64,000 nucleotides of DNA, from the NCBI GenBank assembly GCA_946410305.1, contig CAMJZV010000004.1, positions 87,514-151,513 of the forward strand, written 5' to 3'. The position numbers were made by a program, and so were the translations under genes. The notes under the pieces are model-generated. The model saw only the letters and a program-made list of their open reading frames with translations, was not told the DNA's origin and ran no database searches. Of the stretch, positions 49,538 through 58,354 are shown piece after piece. The first letter of the stretch is position 1; every line of letters starts with the position of its first letter. This DNA is from an uncultured Prevotellaceae bacterium (lineage in GTDB: Bacteria; Bacteroidota; Bacteroidia; Bacteroidales; Bacteroidaceae).

Positions 49538-51262
49538 ATGCAATTTAAATGGAATTACGAACCACTGACACCAGACAGACAGCAGGCAGCTAAGGAGCTG
49601 GCCGAGAAGATCGGGATGAGTCCCGTGATGGCCGGCTTACTTATCCAGCGTGGCATCAAGACGGAGAGTGCAGCAAAGCGCTTCTTCCGTCCTATGCTGA
49701 ACGAGCTGATTGACCCATTCCTGATGAACGACATGGACGTGGCAGTGGACAGACTGAACGATGCCATGGGGCGCAAAGAGCGTATCATGGTATATGGCGA
49801 CTACGACGTCGACGGCTGTACAGCCGTAGCGCTAGTCTACAAGTTCCTGCAGCAGTTCTATTCCAACATTGACTACTATATCCCCAACCGCGAGGAAGAG
49901 GGCTATGGTGTCAGCAAGAAAGGAATAGACTTTGCCGCAGAGACAGGGGTTAAACTGATTATCGTACTCGACTGCGGCATTAAGGCCGTCGAGGAGATAG
50001 CGTATGCCAAAGAGCAAGGCATTGACTTCATCATCTGTGACCACCACGTGCCCGATGAGGTGATGCCCCCTGCCGTAGCTATCCTCAATCCTAAGCGCGA
50101 AGACTCCACCTATCCTTTCAAGCACCTCTGCGGATGCGGTGTGGGCTTCAAGTTCATGCAGGCCTTTGCCAAGAACAACGGCATTCCCTTCTCGCGCCTC
50201 ATCCCCCTACTCGACTTCTGTGCCGTCAGCATTGCTTCCGACCTCGTGCCCGTAGTGGGTGAGAACCGCACATTAGCCTTCCACGGACTCAAGCAGCTCA
50301 ACCAGTCGCCCAGCATTGGTCTGAAGGCTATCATCGAGATTTGTGGACTCACCAATCGCGAGCTCACCATGAGCGACATCGTCTTCAAGATTGGTCCGCG
50401 CATCAATGCCTCTGGTCGTATGATGAATGGTCGCGAGGCTGTCGACCTATTGGTAGAGCGCGACCTACAGCGAGGACTGACGTTAGCCACGCGCATCAAC
50501 GAATACAATGAGCAGCGCAAGGATGTCGACAAGCAGATGACTGTCGAGGCCAACGAGATTGTGGAGCGTCTGGAGAGTCAGCAGCACCTGCAGTCTATCG
50601 TGCTCTATGACGAAGGCTGGAAGAAGGGTGTGGTAGGTATTGTGGCCTCACGCCTCACTGAGCTTTATTTCCGTCCTACCGTGGTGCTTACCATCATTGA
50701 CGGTATGGCGTCAGGTTCTGCCCGTTCTGTGGCTGGCTTCGATGTCTACGATGCCGTCAAGTCGTGTCGCGACCTGCTGGAGAACTTCGGTGGCCACACC
50801 TATGCCGTAGGTCTCACTATGCGTCAGGAAAACATCCCAGAGTTCCGCCGTCGCTTCCAGGAGTATGTCGACCACCACATTCTGCCCGAGCAGACGCAGC
50901 AAACGCTCGACATCGATATGGAGCTCGACTTCCAGCAAATCAACAAGCGACTGCTTAACGAGCTGAAGCGTCTGGCGCCTCACGGACCTGGCAACAGCAA
51001 GCCGCTCTTCATCACGCGCAACGTCTTCGACTATGGCACCTCCAAGGTGGTGGGTCGCCATCAGGAACATATCAAGCTGGAACTCGTCGACTCCAAGTCA
51101 GCAGTAGTCATGAACGGCATCGCCTTTGGACAATCGTCAGCTGCCCGCTACATCAAGTCCAAGCGCTCGTTCGACATCGTCTACACCATCGAGGAGAACA
51201 CCTATAAGCGTGGCGAGGTACAGCTGCAGATAGAGGGCATCCGTCCGTCGGAAGATGAGTAG
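49538..51262 (+). CDS. recJ: Single-stranded-DNA exonuclease RecJ
   Basis: 5'-3' exonuclease in recombination and repair. It is 574 aa, DHH superfamily. Metal-site motifs: VYGDYDVDGCTAVAL, IVLDCGIKA, ICDHHVPDEV, and SIASDLVPVVGENR. DHHA1 region follows (GPRINASGRMMNG, ARSVAGFDVYDAV, FGGHTYAVGLTM), then the C-terminal OB-like domain. It overlaps recQ by 8 bp, so the exonuclease and the helicase that work together are coupled in expression. Confidence 0.95.
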   Translation: MQFKWNYEPLTPDRQQAAKELAEKIGMSPVMAGLLIQRGIKTESAAKRFFRPMLNELIDPFLMNDMDVAVDRLNDAMGRKERIMVYGDYDVDGCTAVALVYKFLQQFYSNIDYYIPNREEEGYGVSKKGIDFAAETGVKLIIVLDCGIKAVEEIAYAKEQGIDFIICDHHVPDEVMPPAVAILNPKREDSTYPFKHLCGCGVGFKFMQAFAKNNGIPFSRLIPLLDFCAVSIASDLVPVVGENRTLAFHGLKQLNQSPSIGLKAIIEICGLTNRELTMSDIVFKIGPRINASGRMMNGREAVDLLVERDLQRGLTLATRINEYNEQRKDVDKQMTVEANEIVERLESQQHLQSIVLYDEGWKKGVVGIVASRLTELYFRPTVVLTIIDGMASGSARSVAGFDVYDAVKSCRDLLENFGGHTYAVGLTMRQENIPEFRRRFQEYVDHHILPEQTQQTLDIDMELDFQQINKRLLNELKRLAPHGPGNSKPLFITRNVFDYGTSKVVGRHQEHIKLELVDSKSAVVMNGIAFGQSSAARYIKSKRSFDIVYTIEENTYKRGEVQLQIEGIRPSEDE

Positions 51263-53216
51263 TTATAAGGAGATACTCAAACACTATTGGGGCTATGACG
51301 ACTTCCGTGGCATCCAGCAGCAGATTATCGAGTCGATAGGACTAGGACGCGACACGCTGGGTCTCATGCCTACGGGAGGCGGCAAGTCACTGACCTTCCA
51401 AGTACCCGCTATGGCACTCGAAGGGGTATGCATCGTCGTCACCCCACTCATCGCCTTGATGAAAGACCAGGTGCAACACCTCCGACAGCGAGGCATCCTC
51501 GCTGCCGCCGTCTATAGCGGCATGCAGCGCGACGACATTCTCCGTGTTCTGGAGAACTGCATCTTAGGACGCACCAAGTTTCTCTACGTGTCTCCAGAGC
51601 GTCTCTCCAGCGAACTCTTCATCACCAAGCTACGCCACATGCATGTGTCGTTCATCACTGTCGACGAGGCACACTGCATCTCCCAGTGGGGCTACGACTT
51701 CCGCCCCTCCTATCTCGAGATTGCCAACATCCGCACGCTCTTGCCCGATGTCCCCATCCTGGCTTTGACAGCCACCGCTACGCCTCAGGTCGTCGAGGAC
51801 ATCTGCGCGAAGCTCTCTGGCGACGCCGGCAAAACCGGCCTCCACAATGATGAACACGGTTTTGCCGTGTTCCGCATGTCCTTCGAGCGCAAGAACCTTA
51901 CCTACCTTGTGAAGAACAGCGCCGACAAGCTCCAGGAACTCATCCACACCTTCCAGCATACCAGCGGCTCGGCTATCGTCTATGTGCGCAGTCGTCGTCG
52001 CGCCAAGGAGATAGCCCAGGAGCTTACCAATGCCGGACTCAGCGCCACCTTCTATCATGCAGGCTTGGAACACGAGGTGAAAGACCAGCGCCAACGCGAC
52101 TGGCAAGAGGACCGCACACGCATCATCGTGGCCACCAACGCCTTCGGTATGGGCATCGACAAGCCCGATGTACGACTTGTCATGCACTACGACTGTCCAG
52201 ACTCCATCGAGGCCTACTTTCAGGAGGCTGGTCGTGCTGGACGTGATGGCAAGCCCGCACAGGCCATTATGCTCTACAACAACAGCGACAATGCCAAGCT
52301 CGCTAAGCGCATAGACGACACCTTCCCACCCAAAGACGAGATTCGACAAGTCTACGAACATTTGGCGTACTTCTTCCAGATAGCTACGGGCGACGGCTTC
52401 GGCATCACGCGCGAGTTCAACATTGACGTCTTCTGTCAGCGCTTCCATCACTTCCCAGTGCGTGTCCATTCTGCCCTGCAGATACTGCAGCGTGCAGGGT
52501 ATATAGAGTACGACCCTGCACCCGACCAGCAGACGCGCGTACGCTTCATGCTGGAGCGTCAGGATCTCTATCGGCTGGAGAATCTTACGGACAATGAAGA
52601 CCGCCTCATCATCGCCCTGCTGCGCAACTATGGCGGACTATTTGCCGACTTCGGCTACATCGACGAGGCACTCATCGGTCAGCAGTGTGGGCTACGTGCC
52701 GTTGACCTTCACGAAGTACTCAAGTCGCTGGCACACAAGCATATCATCCAGTATATCCCACGCCAGCAGGTACCCACCATCCACTACCTGCAACGTCGTG
52801 AAGACCCAGAACACATCCAGTTGCCTACTGATGTTTACGAACAGCGTCAGGAGCAGTATCGCCTGCGCATCCTCGCCATACTCAACTACATGCAAGATAA
52901 CGAGCACTGTCGCTCGCGCCTACTGCTGAAATATTTTGGCGAGACCAACACCCACGACTGCGGACAGTGTGATGTCTGCCAACAACTAACGAACCAAAGC
53001 AATTCGCAATATGACACTCTGCTCTGCGGAGAAAAGCCAAAAGCTAATTGCGAACAGCAAATCCTCCAGTTGCTCAGCGACGGCCATCGCCATCACTTGA
53101 CAGAGCTCCACCGCCTGCCATTTTCCACAGAGACCATCGACGGTGCCCTTCGACACCTCTTGACTGAAGAGTATATCATCCTTGATGACGGTTTCATCAG
53201 CCAGCCAACTCATTAG
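51255..53216 (+). CDS. recQ: ATP-dependent DNA helicase RecQ with an in-frame palindromic insertion
   Basis: 3'-5' helicase in recombination. It is 653 aa. Walker A GLMPTGGGKSLTFQVPAM, DEAH box TVDEAHCISQWGYDFR, aromatic-rich loop and motif VI (QEAGRAGRDG), RQC zinc cluster (CRSRLLLKYFGETNTHDCGQ, then CDVC) and a winged-helix C-terminus; no HRDC domain is evident. At residues about 191-206, DAGKTGLHNDEHGFA sits between AKLSG and VFRMSFERKNL, where other RecQ proteins have a shorter link. It is encoded by two opposed hairpins (51825-51871) at the joint between the two RecA lobes. Confidence 0.93.
   Translation: MSSYKEILKHYWGYDDFRGIQQQIIESIGLGRDTLGLMPTGGGKSLTFQVPAMALEGVCIVVTPLIALMKDQVQHLRQRGILAAAVYSGMQRDDILRVLENCILGRTKFLYVSPERLSSELFITKLRHMHVSFITVDEAHCISQWGYDFRPSYLEIANIRTLLPDVPILALTATATPQVVEDICAKLSGDAGKTGLHNDEHGFAVFRMSFERKNLTYLVKNSADKLQELIHTFQHTSGSAIVYVRSRRRAKEIAQELTNAGLSATFYHAGLEHEVKDQRQRDWQEDRTRIIVATNAFGMGIDKPDVRLVMHYDCPDSIEAYFQEAGRAGRDGKPAQAIMLYNNSDNAKLAKRIDDTFPPKDEIRQVYEHLAYFFQIATGDGFGITREFNIDVFCQRFHHFPVRVHSALQILQRAGYIEYDPAPDQQTRVRFMLERQDLYRLENLTDNEDRLIIALLRNYGGLFADFGYIDEALIGQQCGLRAVDLHEVLKSLAHKHIIQYIPRQQVPTIHYLQRREDPEHIQLPTDVYEQRQEQYRLRILAILNYMQDNEHCRSRLLLKYFGETNTHDCGQCDVCQQLTNQSNSQYDTLLCGEKPKANCEQQILQLLSDGHRHHLTELHRLPFSTETIDGALRHLLTEEYIILDDGFISQPTH
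51825..51871. repeat. Two opposed hairpins inside recQ (BIME-like)
   Basis: GCCGG-CAAAA-CCGGC at 51825-51839 and AACACGG-TTTTG-CCGTGTT at 51853-51871, 13 bp apart, with loops that are reverse complements of each other. The pair looks like two small palindromic repeats in opposite orientation. Confidence 0.75.
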
Positions 53217-53253
53217 AACAGGAAAACGCGAAAAACGAAATACCATTGACCTT

Positions 53254-53907
53254 ATGAAGAAAATACTAATCACCTACAGCCTACTATTGTTTACCATCAT
53301 TACGATGGCTCAGACCTATCATCTAGAGCCCGTCACAACCTTTGAAAGCAACGAGCGCTACGTCTTCCTACAGGACGGCTACGTCATGAGCAACGTCCTT
53401 GTAAACAAAGCCCTGCAGACCACCAACAATTACCAGACAGAACAGTTGACTGGCCAGGAGAACTATGTGTGGCGAATCGTCAAGAAGAACAACATCAACT
53501 ACACCCTGCAAAACTGCTCTCTACAAGGCAACAGCTATCTTGCGGCAAATGGCAGCGAACTGTCGCTAACCACCAGCAGCAAGGCCACGCAGTGGTATTT
53601 CAACATTATGAATGATGGCACGTTAGTCATCCTCACCAGAGACTTAGTGCGCTGTCTTGCTTATAGTACCTCCACAAGCCACCAATACAAACTCTATACT
53701 GCCGATGCAGATGGTAAACCCTACAATGAGAATCCAGGCTACCTCACCGTCTTCCGCCTCGTCAGCGACACCTCCATTGATGGCATCACCACCCCTTCGT
53801 TCCAGCAAGAGACTTCTCTCAGCTACTATAACCTCTTAGGACGTAAGGTGCTTCACCCCACCCGTGGCATATACATCGTCAATGGTCGTAAGGTCATAAT
53901 AAGATAG
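53254..53907 (+). CDS. Secreted protein of unknown function
   Basis: A 217-aa protein with a signal peptide (MKKILITYSLLLFTIITMAQ). The mature part is beta-rich and Asn/Thr-rich. The C-terminus (LSYYNLLGRKVLHPTRGIYI, then VNGRKVIIR) matches the pattern of short C-terminal sorting-type domains of Bacteroidota secreted proteins: 'YNLLGR.V..P.GIYI.NGRK...'. That suggests a type IX secretion substrate, with the tail shorter than the usual domain, so this is tentative. It follows recQ by 37 bp but need not be related. A palindromic element follows 3 bp after the stop. Confidence 0.7.
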   Translation: MKKILITYSLLLFTIITMAQTYHLEPVTTFESNERYVFLQDGYVMSNVLVNKALQTTNNYQTEQLTGQENYVWRIVKKNNINYTLQNCSLQGNSYLAANGSELSLTTSSKATQWYFNIMNDGTLVILTRDLVRCLAYSTSTSHQYKLYTADADGKPYNENPGYLTVFRLVSDTSIDGITTPSFQQETSLSYYNLLGRKVLHPTRGIYIVNGRKVIIR

Positions 53908-53910
53908 AAA

Positions 53911-53968
53911 AAAACGGTTCTGCTGATTCCATCGTCGCTCATAGCGACCATCATCGGCAGAACCGTTT
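53911..53968. terminator. Family A palindrome acting as ilvC terminator
   Basis: AAAACGGTTCTGC.TGAT pairs with ATC.GCAGAACCGTTT, with an inner GTCGCT/AGCGAC hairpin, followed by a T run on the minus strand. It therefore terminates ilvC. It has the same plan and most of the same bases as the element inside the U32 gene at 19499-19570. Confidence 0.75.
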
Positions 53969-53985
53969 ATGTTAATACGTTAGTA

Positions 53986-55035
53986 TTAGTCTTCCTGATA
54001 TTCAGGGCGCAACTTACGAACAGTCTCGCCAGCACGCCACATCTCCTGGTTGCGCATAGCCTCCAGCTCCTTCTCCAAACCTGCACGATAGTCGGGCTTA
54101 GAGTTAGCGTCAATGGTAATCTGAGCCTCATTACCAGTCTTCACTGAGTAATACAGCCACTCCATAACAGGCTTGATAGCATCGTGGAAACGGGGAGCCC
54201 AGTCAAGAGCACCACGCTGAGCAGTGGTAGAGCAGTTAGCGTACATCCAGTCCATACCCTTAGCACCGAAGAGCGGGCCAAGGCTCTGGGTGAGTTCCTC
54301 AACAGTCTCATTGAAGGCCTCAGAGGGTGAGTGACCATTCTCACGCAACACCTCGTACTGAGCGAGCAACAAGCCCTGGATGGCACCCATCAGTGAACCG
54401 CGCTCACCAGTGAGGTCAGAGGTAGCCTCGCGCTGGAAAGTAGTCTCGAACAGGTAACCTGCTCCGATACCGATACCAAAGGCCAGTGTCTTCTCCTTGG
54501 CCTTACCCGTAGCGTCTTGGTATACGGCATATGAGCAGTTAAGACCACGACCCTCGCAGAACATAGTACGAAGAGAAGTTCCGCTTCCCTTAGGAGCCAC
54601 CATGATAACGTCAACATCCTTGGGAGGAACAACACCTGTGCGGTCACTCCAGTTGATAGCGAAACCATGAGAGTAGTACAACGTCTTACCAGGCTTCAGA
54701 TATTTCTTGATGGTGGGCCACTGCTGCATCTGACCAGCGTCAGAAAGCAACATGCAGAGGATTGTACCCTTCTCAGCAGCCTCCTCAATAGAGAAGAGCG
54801 TCTTGCCAGGTACCCAACCGTCAGCGACAGCCTTGTCGTAGGTCTTACCCTGACGCTGTCCAACGATGACGTTGAAACCGTTGTCGCGCAGGTTGCAGGC
54901 CTGTCCAGGACCCTGAACGCCATAACCGATGACGGCGATAACCTCATCCTTCAATACTTCACGTGCTTTCTCGAGTGAGAACTCCTTGCTGGTGACTACA
55001 GTCTCGATAACGCCACCAAAATTCATTTCTGCCAT
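53986..55035 (-). CDS. ilvC: Ketol-acid reductoisomerase
   Basis: Second enzyme of valine/isoleucine synthesis: isomerises and reduces acetolactate with NAD(P)H. It is 349 aa, class I. Cofactor loop VIGYGVQGPGQACNLRDNG, followed by GQRQGK; VMMVAPKGSGTSLR-like VIMVAPKGSGT; and the metal-site segment DLTGERGSLMGAIQG plus ETVEELTQSLGPLFG. The QRQGK loop is not an obvious NADPH-type loop, so the cofactor is open. It has its own promoter and a long leader, and is the last gene of the branched-chain cluster. Confidence 0.95.
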   Translation of the reverse strand: MAEMNFGGVIETVVTSKEFSLEKAREVLKDEVIAVIGYGVQGPGQACNLRDNGFNVIVGQRQGKTYDKAVADGWVPGKTLFSIEEAAEKGTILCMLLSDAGQMQQWPTIKKYLKPGKTLYYSHGFAINWSDRTGVVPPKDVDVIMVAPKGSGTSLRTMFCEGRGLNCSYAVYQDATGKAKEKTLAFGIGIGAGYLFETTFQREATSDLTGERGSLMGAIQGLLLAQYEVLRENGHSPSEAFNETVEELTQSLGPLFGAKGMDWMYANCSTTAQRGALDWAPRFHDAIKPVMEWLYYSVKTGNEAQITIDANSKPDYRAGLEKELEAMRNQEMWRAGETVRKLRPEYQED

Positions 55036-55165
55036 AATAGCTTAAAAATTTAAATGTTATACATATCCCTTGTGTACCATGCCAGCCCTACACGAGAGCC
55101 GTCGTCTTAGCGGTCCACTCAGCGATTATCCAAAGCGCCGACGAGGGAGTTAACTTAAATATCGG
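55036..55165 (-). promoter_or_regulatory. Long 5' leader of ilvC, possibly structured
   Basis: About 125 nt separate the predicted transcript start from the ATG. In RNA form it can fold: UCGGCG/CGCUGA, CGUC/GACG and CCCU/AGGG pairings nest. A tiny open frame MVHKGYV lies near its end (about 55081-55058). No known riboswitch was recognised; a regulatory role is an inference. Confidence 0.35.
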
Positions 55166-55168
55166 TTG

Positions 55169-55200
55169 CAAAGATAGCAAATTGTAAGCAAATTGCCAAA
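55169..55200 (-). promoter_or_regulatory. ilvC promoter
   Basis: TTTG at 55200-55197 and TATCTTTG at 55176-55169 on the minus strand, 20 bp apart. Confidence 0.7.
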
Positions 55201-55213
55201 CTTTTGTTACAAT

Positions 55214-55954
55214 TTATACGAATTTAACCTTACTTCTTACCACTTCGACATCACCATTCTTCACGATGCGCACACAGAACTCGCCATCTGCTGTCTCCTC
55301 ACGAAAGAACGAGAGCTGGTCGCCAGCATGTGCCTCAGCCACATAGGCTATCTCGAAACGCTTGATCTGGTGCTCCTTATACCAATCGAGTGACCACAGG
55401 TCAAGAACGTGCTCGATGTACTTGACACTATTGATATGACCATTGATGTCAACATCATTATAATAGGTATCAATGGTGCGCACCAGCTGTGCCTGATCTG
55501 TCATCTTCACTCGTCCACCCTTATCGATGGGACAAGGTTTGTCGTCAACAATCCAGTTATTGATGGCTCCGTTGTCTATGCTGAAGATGTCTGTGGGCTG
55601 ACGCGTCTCCGTATCTATCATAGCCCAGATAGAACGGCCATAGCCGTAAGTCTGTCCGTCATTTCCTACAACAGCGAAGTTACGCGAGGTGAAATAACGC
55701 ATAGCGCTCTCTACCCACGTCTCCACATTGAACTTAGTATACTGTTGGGGCATCTCCGTCATCTCGATAGCCAGGCGCGACAGCACCCACGAGCGCTGAA
55801 TAGTCATGAGGTACTTCATGCCAAAACCACGCGCTGAGCTATGGAAGTCTGCTGCATTAAGCATGTGGTTGCCTAGATGTCCCATAAAGAGCCTGCCACT
55901 AAAGTCACAGTGGAATGGCTCAGCCAAAAATTCGTAACGTCCTACTTTATCCAT
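55214..55954 (-). CDS. Acyl-ACP thioesterase (FatA/FatB family)
   Basis: Releases fatty acids from acyl-ACP. It is 246 aa with two hotdog folds. The second holds the catalytic Asn-His motif in DVDINGHINSVKYIEHVLD; the first starts YEFLAEPFHCDFSGRLFMGH. It lies in the branched-chain amino acid cluster between ilvH and ilvC. This fits a role on branched or short acyl chains, but the substrate is not readable from sequence. The gene follows ilvH by 41 bp, across a heptamer repeat. Confidence 0.88.
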   Translation of the reverse strand: MDKVGRYEFLAEPFHCDFSGRLFMGHLGNHMLNAADFHSSARGFGMKYLMTIQRSWVLSRLAIEMTEMPQQYTKFNVETWVESAMRYFTSRNFAVVGNDGQTYGYGRSIWAMIDTETRQPTDIFSIDNGAINNWIVDDKPCPIDKGGRVKMTDQAQLVRTIDTYYNDVDINGHINSVKYIEHVLDLWSLDWYKEHQIKRFEIAYVAEAHAGDQLSFFREETADGEFCVRIVKNGDVEVVRSKVKFV

Positions 55955-55966
55955 TATTCAATAACC

Positions 55967-56004
55967 ATTAAGCATTATGCATTAAGCATTAAGCATTAAG
56001 CATT
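55967..56004. repeat. Heptanucleotide repeat over the ilvH stop
   Basis: Units of AATGCTT (one AATGCAT) on minus. The first gives the ilvH ending N-A-stop (AATGCTTAA). Confidence 0.9.
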
Positions 56005-56538
56005 CTTTTCCCGCTGTTCCAAGAACTCGCTGACCTGCTCCTGCATGCCACGAGTAACAGCGATGCGACCACTACGGGTGTACTGCAGCACACATCCGAA
56101 CTTGTCGAGGGCGCGAAACAGCTCAATGATATCGTCAGTGACACCATATTTCATCACGATGACGTAGGTGGGGTTCACCTCCGTGATGCTGGCCTCAAAC
56201 TTACGAATAGTACGCGAAATCTCAGGATTCTTCATCACCAGTTCGGTGGCGAGCTTATACAAGCCCGTCTCACGGATAAACAGCTGGTCATCAGTGAAAT
56301 AGTTCGCCTTGACGACATCTATCTTCTTCTCTATCTGACGTGTAATCTTGACAATCTGATCCTCATCGCTCCACGCGGTGATGGTGTATTTGTGCACTCC
56401 AGGAATGCTGGACGCTGACACATTCAGACTCTCGATATTCACCTGACGACGGGTGAACACAGCGGTAATCTGGTTCAGAATACCTGCTACATTCTCCGAA
56501 TAGACCAACAGGGTATATAGCTTTGTATTATCTTTCAT
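55996..56538 (-). CDS. ilvH: Acetolactate synthase small (regulatory) subunit
   Basis: Binds valine and modulates the catalytic subunit. It is 180 aa with an N-terminal ACT domain (YTLLVYSENVAGILNQITAVF; RRQVNIESLNVSAS) and a C-terminal ALS_ss_C-type domain ending at an EKNA tail that comes from the heptamer repeat. It sits 56 bp after ilvB, and the pair should make the holoenzyme. Confidence 0.93.
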   Translation of the reverse strand: MKDNTKLYTLLVYSENVAGILNQITAVFTRRQVNIESLNVSASSIPGVHKYTITAWSDEDQIVKITRQIEKKIDVVKANYFTDDQLFIRETGLYKLATELVMKNPEISRTIRKFEASITEVNPTYVIVMKYGVTDDIIELFRALDKFGCVLQYTRSGRIAVTRGMQEQVSEFLEQREKNA

Positions 56539-56540
56539 AA

Positions 56541-56586
56541 TTATTCACTAATCACTTTTCACTATTCACTTTTCACTATTCACTAG
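56541..56586. repeat. Heptanucleotide repeat in the ilvB-ilvH spacer
   Basis: Six units AGTGAAT/AGTGAAA (minus), each with TGA or TAG, starting about 12 bp after the ilvB stop. Confidence 0.9.
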
Positions 56587-56594
56587 CAAAAGCG

Positions 56595-58301
56595 CTATAT
56601 CTCCAGCATCATCTTATCGACATCCATACCAGGAGGCGTCATGGGTAGCACATTGTCCTCTTCCTTGATGGCACACTCCAGAATGTACGGGCCCTTGGTG
56701 CTGAGCATCTTCTCGACAGCTGCTGCCAAGTCCTTGCGGTCAGTAACAGCCTGATAAGCAATACCATAACCCTGAGCGATAGCCTCGTAGCAGGGGTTCA
56801 GCATCTTGGTGAACGACTTACGCTTCATCCAGAACATATCCTGCCACTGGCGTACATTACCCAGATAGTGGTTGTTCATCAGAATCATCTTCACGGGAGC
56901 CTGCTGTTCCATAATGGTGCCCAACTCCTGGATATTCATCTGGAAGCCGCCATCGCCCATGAAGCAGCAGACGGTACGGTCGGTAGCAAATGTGGCACCA
57001 ATGGCGGCAGGCATGCCATAACCCATCGTTCCCAAACCACCGCTGGTACAGATGCTGCGTTTCTGGGTATATTTGAAGTAGCGGGTAGCAAAGAGTTGGT
57101 TCTGTCCCACGTCAGTAACGAGTACGGAACCCTCGGGTGTCTGCTCTGCAACAGCATTTACTATCTCGCCCATCAGCAACGGACCATCAGTAGGATGGAT
57201 GGCAGGTTCAATGACCTTGTTGCGCTCTTTCTCGTCAAGTTCCTTGAACGAGTCGCGCCACTCCTGATGGTTGTTCTTATCGAGCAGAGCGGTAATGGCA
57301 GGCAGCGATTCCTTACAGTCAGCCACCACAGCCACATCCGTCTTCACATTTTTGTCAATCTCGCTGCGGTCAATATCCAGATGAATCACCTTAGCCTGCT
57401 TGGCATAGGTCTTCAAGTTTCCTGTCACACGATCAGAGAAGCGCATGCCGATAGCTATCAGTACGTCACACTCCTGTTCCTTCAGGTTGACGGCATAGTT
57501 GCCGTGCATGCCCAGCATGCCCACATTCAGCGGATGGGTAGAAGGCAGTGCAGAGAGTCCCAACATAGTGCGGCCAGCAGGGATATCAGCCTTCTCGAGG
57601 AAAGCCTTCAACTCTTCCTGCGCATTACCCAGCTCTACACCCTGTCCTACCAGCGCCAACGGGCGCTTGGCTTTGTTGATGAGCTCAGCAGCACGACGGA
57701 CAGCATCGTTGTCGAGCTTTGGATAAGGCACATAGGAGCGGATGAAGTCCACCTTCTTGGGTTCCCAGTCAATCTCCTCCACCTGTGCATTCTTTGCAAA
57801 GTCAAGGACAACAGGACCTGGACGACCCGTACGGGCAATATAGAAGGCGCGACTGACAGCCCATGCCACATCCTCCGCACGGCGTATCTGGTAGCTCCAC
57901 TTGGAAATAGGCTGTGACACACCTACGAGGTCAACCTCCTGGAAAGCATCAGTACCCAGCGCAGCGATGGGCACCTGACCAGCAATGACGACGATAGGTG
58001 TCGAGTCAAGCATGGCGTCAGCAATACCCGTCAAAGTATTCGTCACGCCAGGACCACTGGTCACCAGAGCCACACCCACCTCACCACTGACGCGTGCATA
58101 ACCCTCGGCAGCATGCGTTGCTCCCTGCTCATGACGAACAAGGATGTGGTCAAAACACTTTTTCTCACCTCGTGTGTAGTCGAACAGCGCATCATAGACG
58201 GGCATGATGCTACCGCCAGGGTATCCGAAGATGGTCTTCACACCCTCCGCCTGCAAGGCCCTCATCAGCGCTTTCGCTCCTGTTATTCTATCTTTCAGCA
58301 T
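56595..58301 (-). CDS. ilvB: Acetolactate synthase large (catalytic) subunit
   Basis: ThDP- and FAD-dependent condensation of pyruvate to acetolactate, first step of valine and leucine synthesis. It is 568 aa from MLKDRITGAKALMRALQ. ThDP Glu in FGYPGGSIMP...VRHEQGATHAAEGYAR; ThDP-Mg motif GDGGFQMNIQELGTI...NN. An ATG at 58358 would add [18 protein letters not shown], which is a translated tandem repeat absent from homologues, so the start at 58301 is preferred; the repeat is then the spacer after ilvD. Confidence 0.94.
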   Translation of the reverse strand: MLKDRITGAKALMRALQAEGVKTIFGYPGGSIMPVYDALFDYTRGEKKCFDHILVRHEQGATHAAEGYARVSGEVGVALVTSGPGVTNTLTGIADAMLDSTPIVVIAGQVPIAALGTDAFQEVDLVGVSQPISKWSYQIRRAEDVAWAVSRAFYIARTGRPGPVVLDFAKNAQVEEIDWEPKKVDFIRSYVPYPKLDNDAVRRAAELINKAKRPLALVGQGVELGNAQEELKAFLEKADIPAGRTMLGLSALPSTHPLNVGMLGMHGNYAVNLKEQECDVLIAIGMRFSDRVTGNLKTYAKQAKVIHLDIDRSEIDKNVKTDVAVVADCKESLPAITALLDKNNHQEWRDSFKELDEKERNKVIEPAIHPTDGPLLMGEIVNAVAEQTPEGSVLVTDVGQNQLFATRYFKYTQKRSICTSGGLGTMGYGMPAAIGATFATDRTVCCFMGDGGFQMNIQELGTIMEQQAPVKMILMNNHYLGNVRQWQDMFWMKRKSFTKMLNPCYEAIAQGYGIAYQAVTDRKDLAAAVEKMLSTKGPYILECAIKEEDNVLPMTPPGMDVDKMMLEI

Positions 58302-58325
58302 ATTTCTAAATACTCTTGTTTGCCC

Positions 58326-58354
58326 AGTCATACTAGCTTTGCTAGTCTTACTAG
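58326..58354. repeat. 9-bp repeat over the ilvD stop
   Basis: GACTAGTAA / GACTAGCAA / AGCTAGTAT units on minus, beginning with the ilvD ending D-stop (GAC TAG). Confidence 0.75.

Noticed and set aside
49800..49835. GTCGACGGCTGTACAGCCG-like palindrome in recJ resembling family D
   Set aside because: It codes for the conserved YGDYDVDGCTA metal-binding motif, so the sequence is explained by protein conservation, not insertion.
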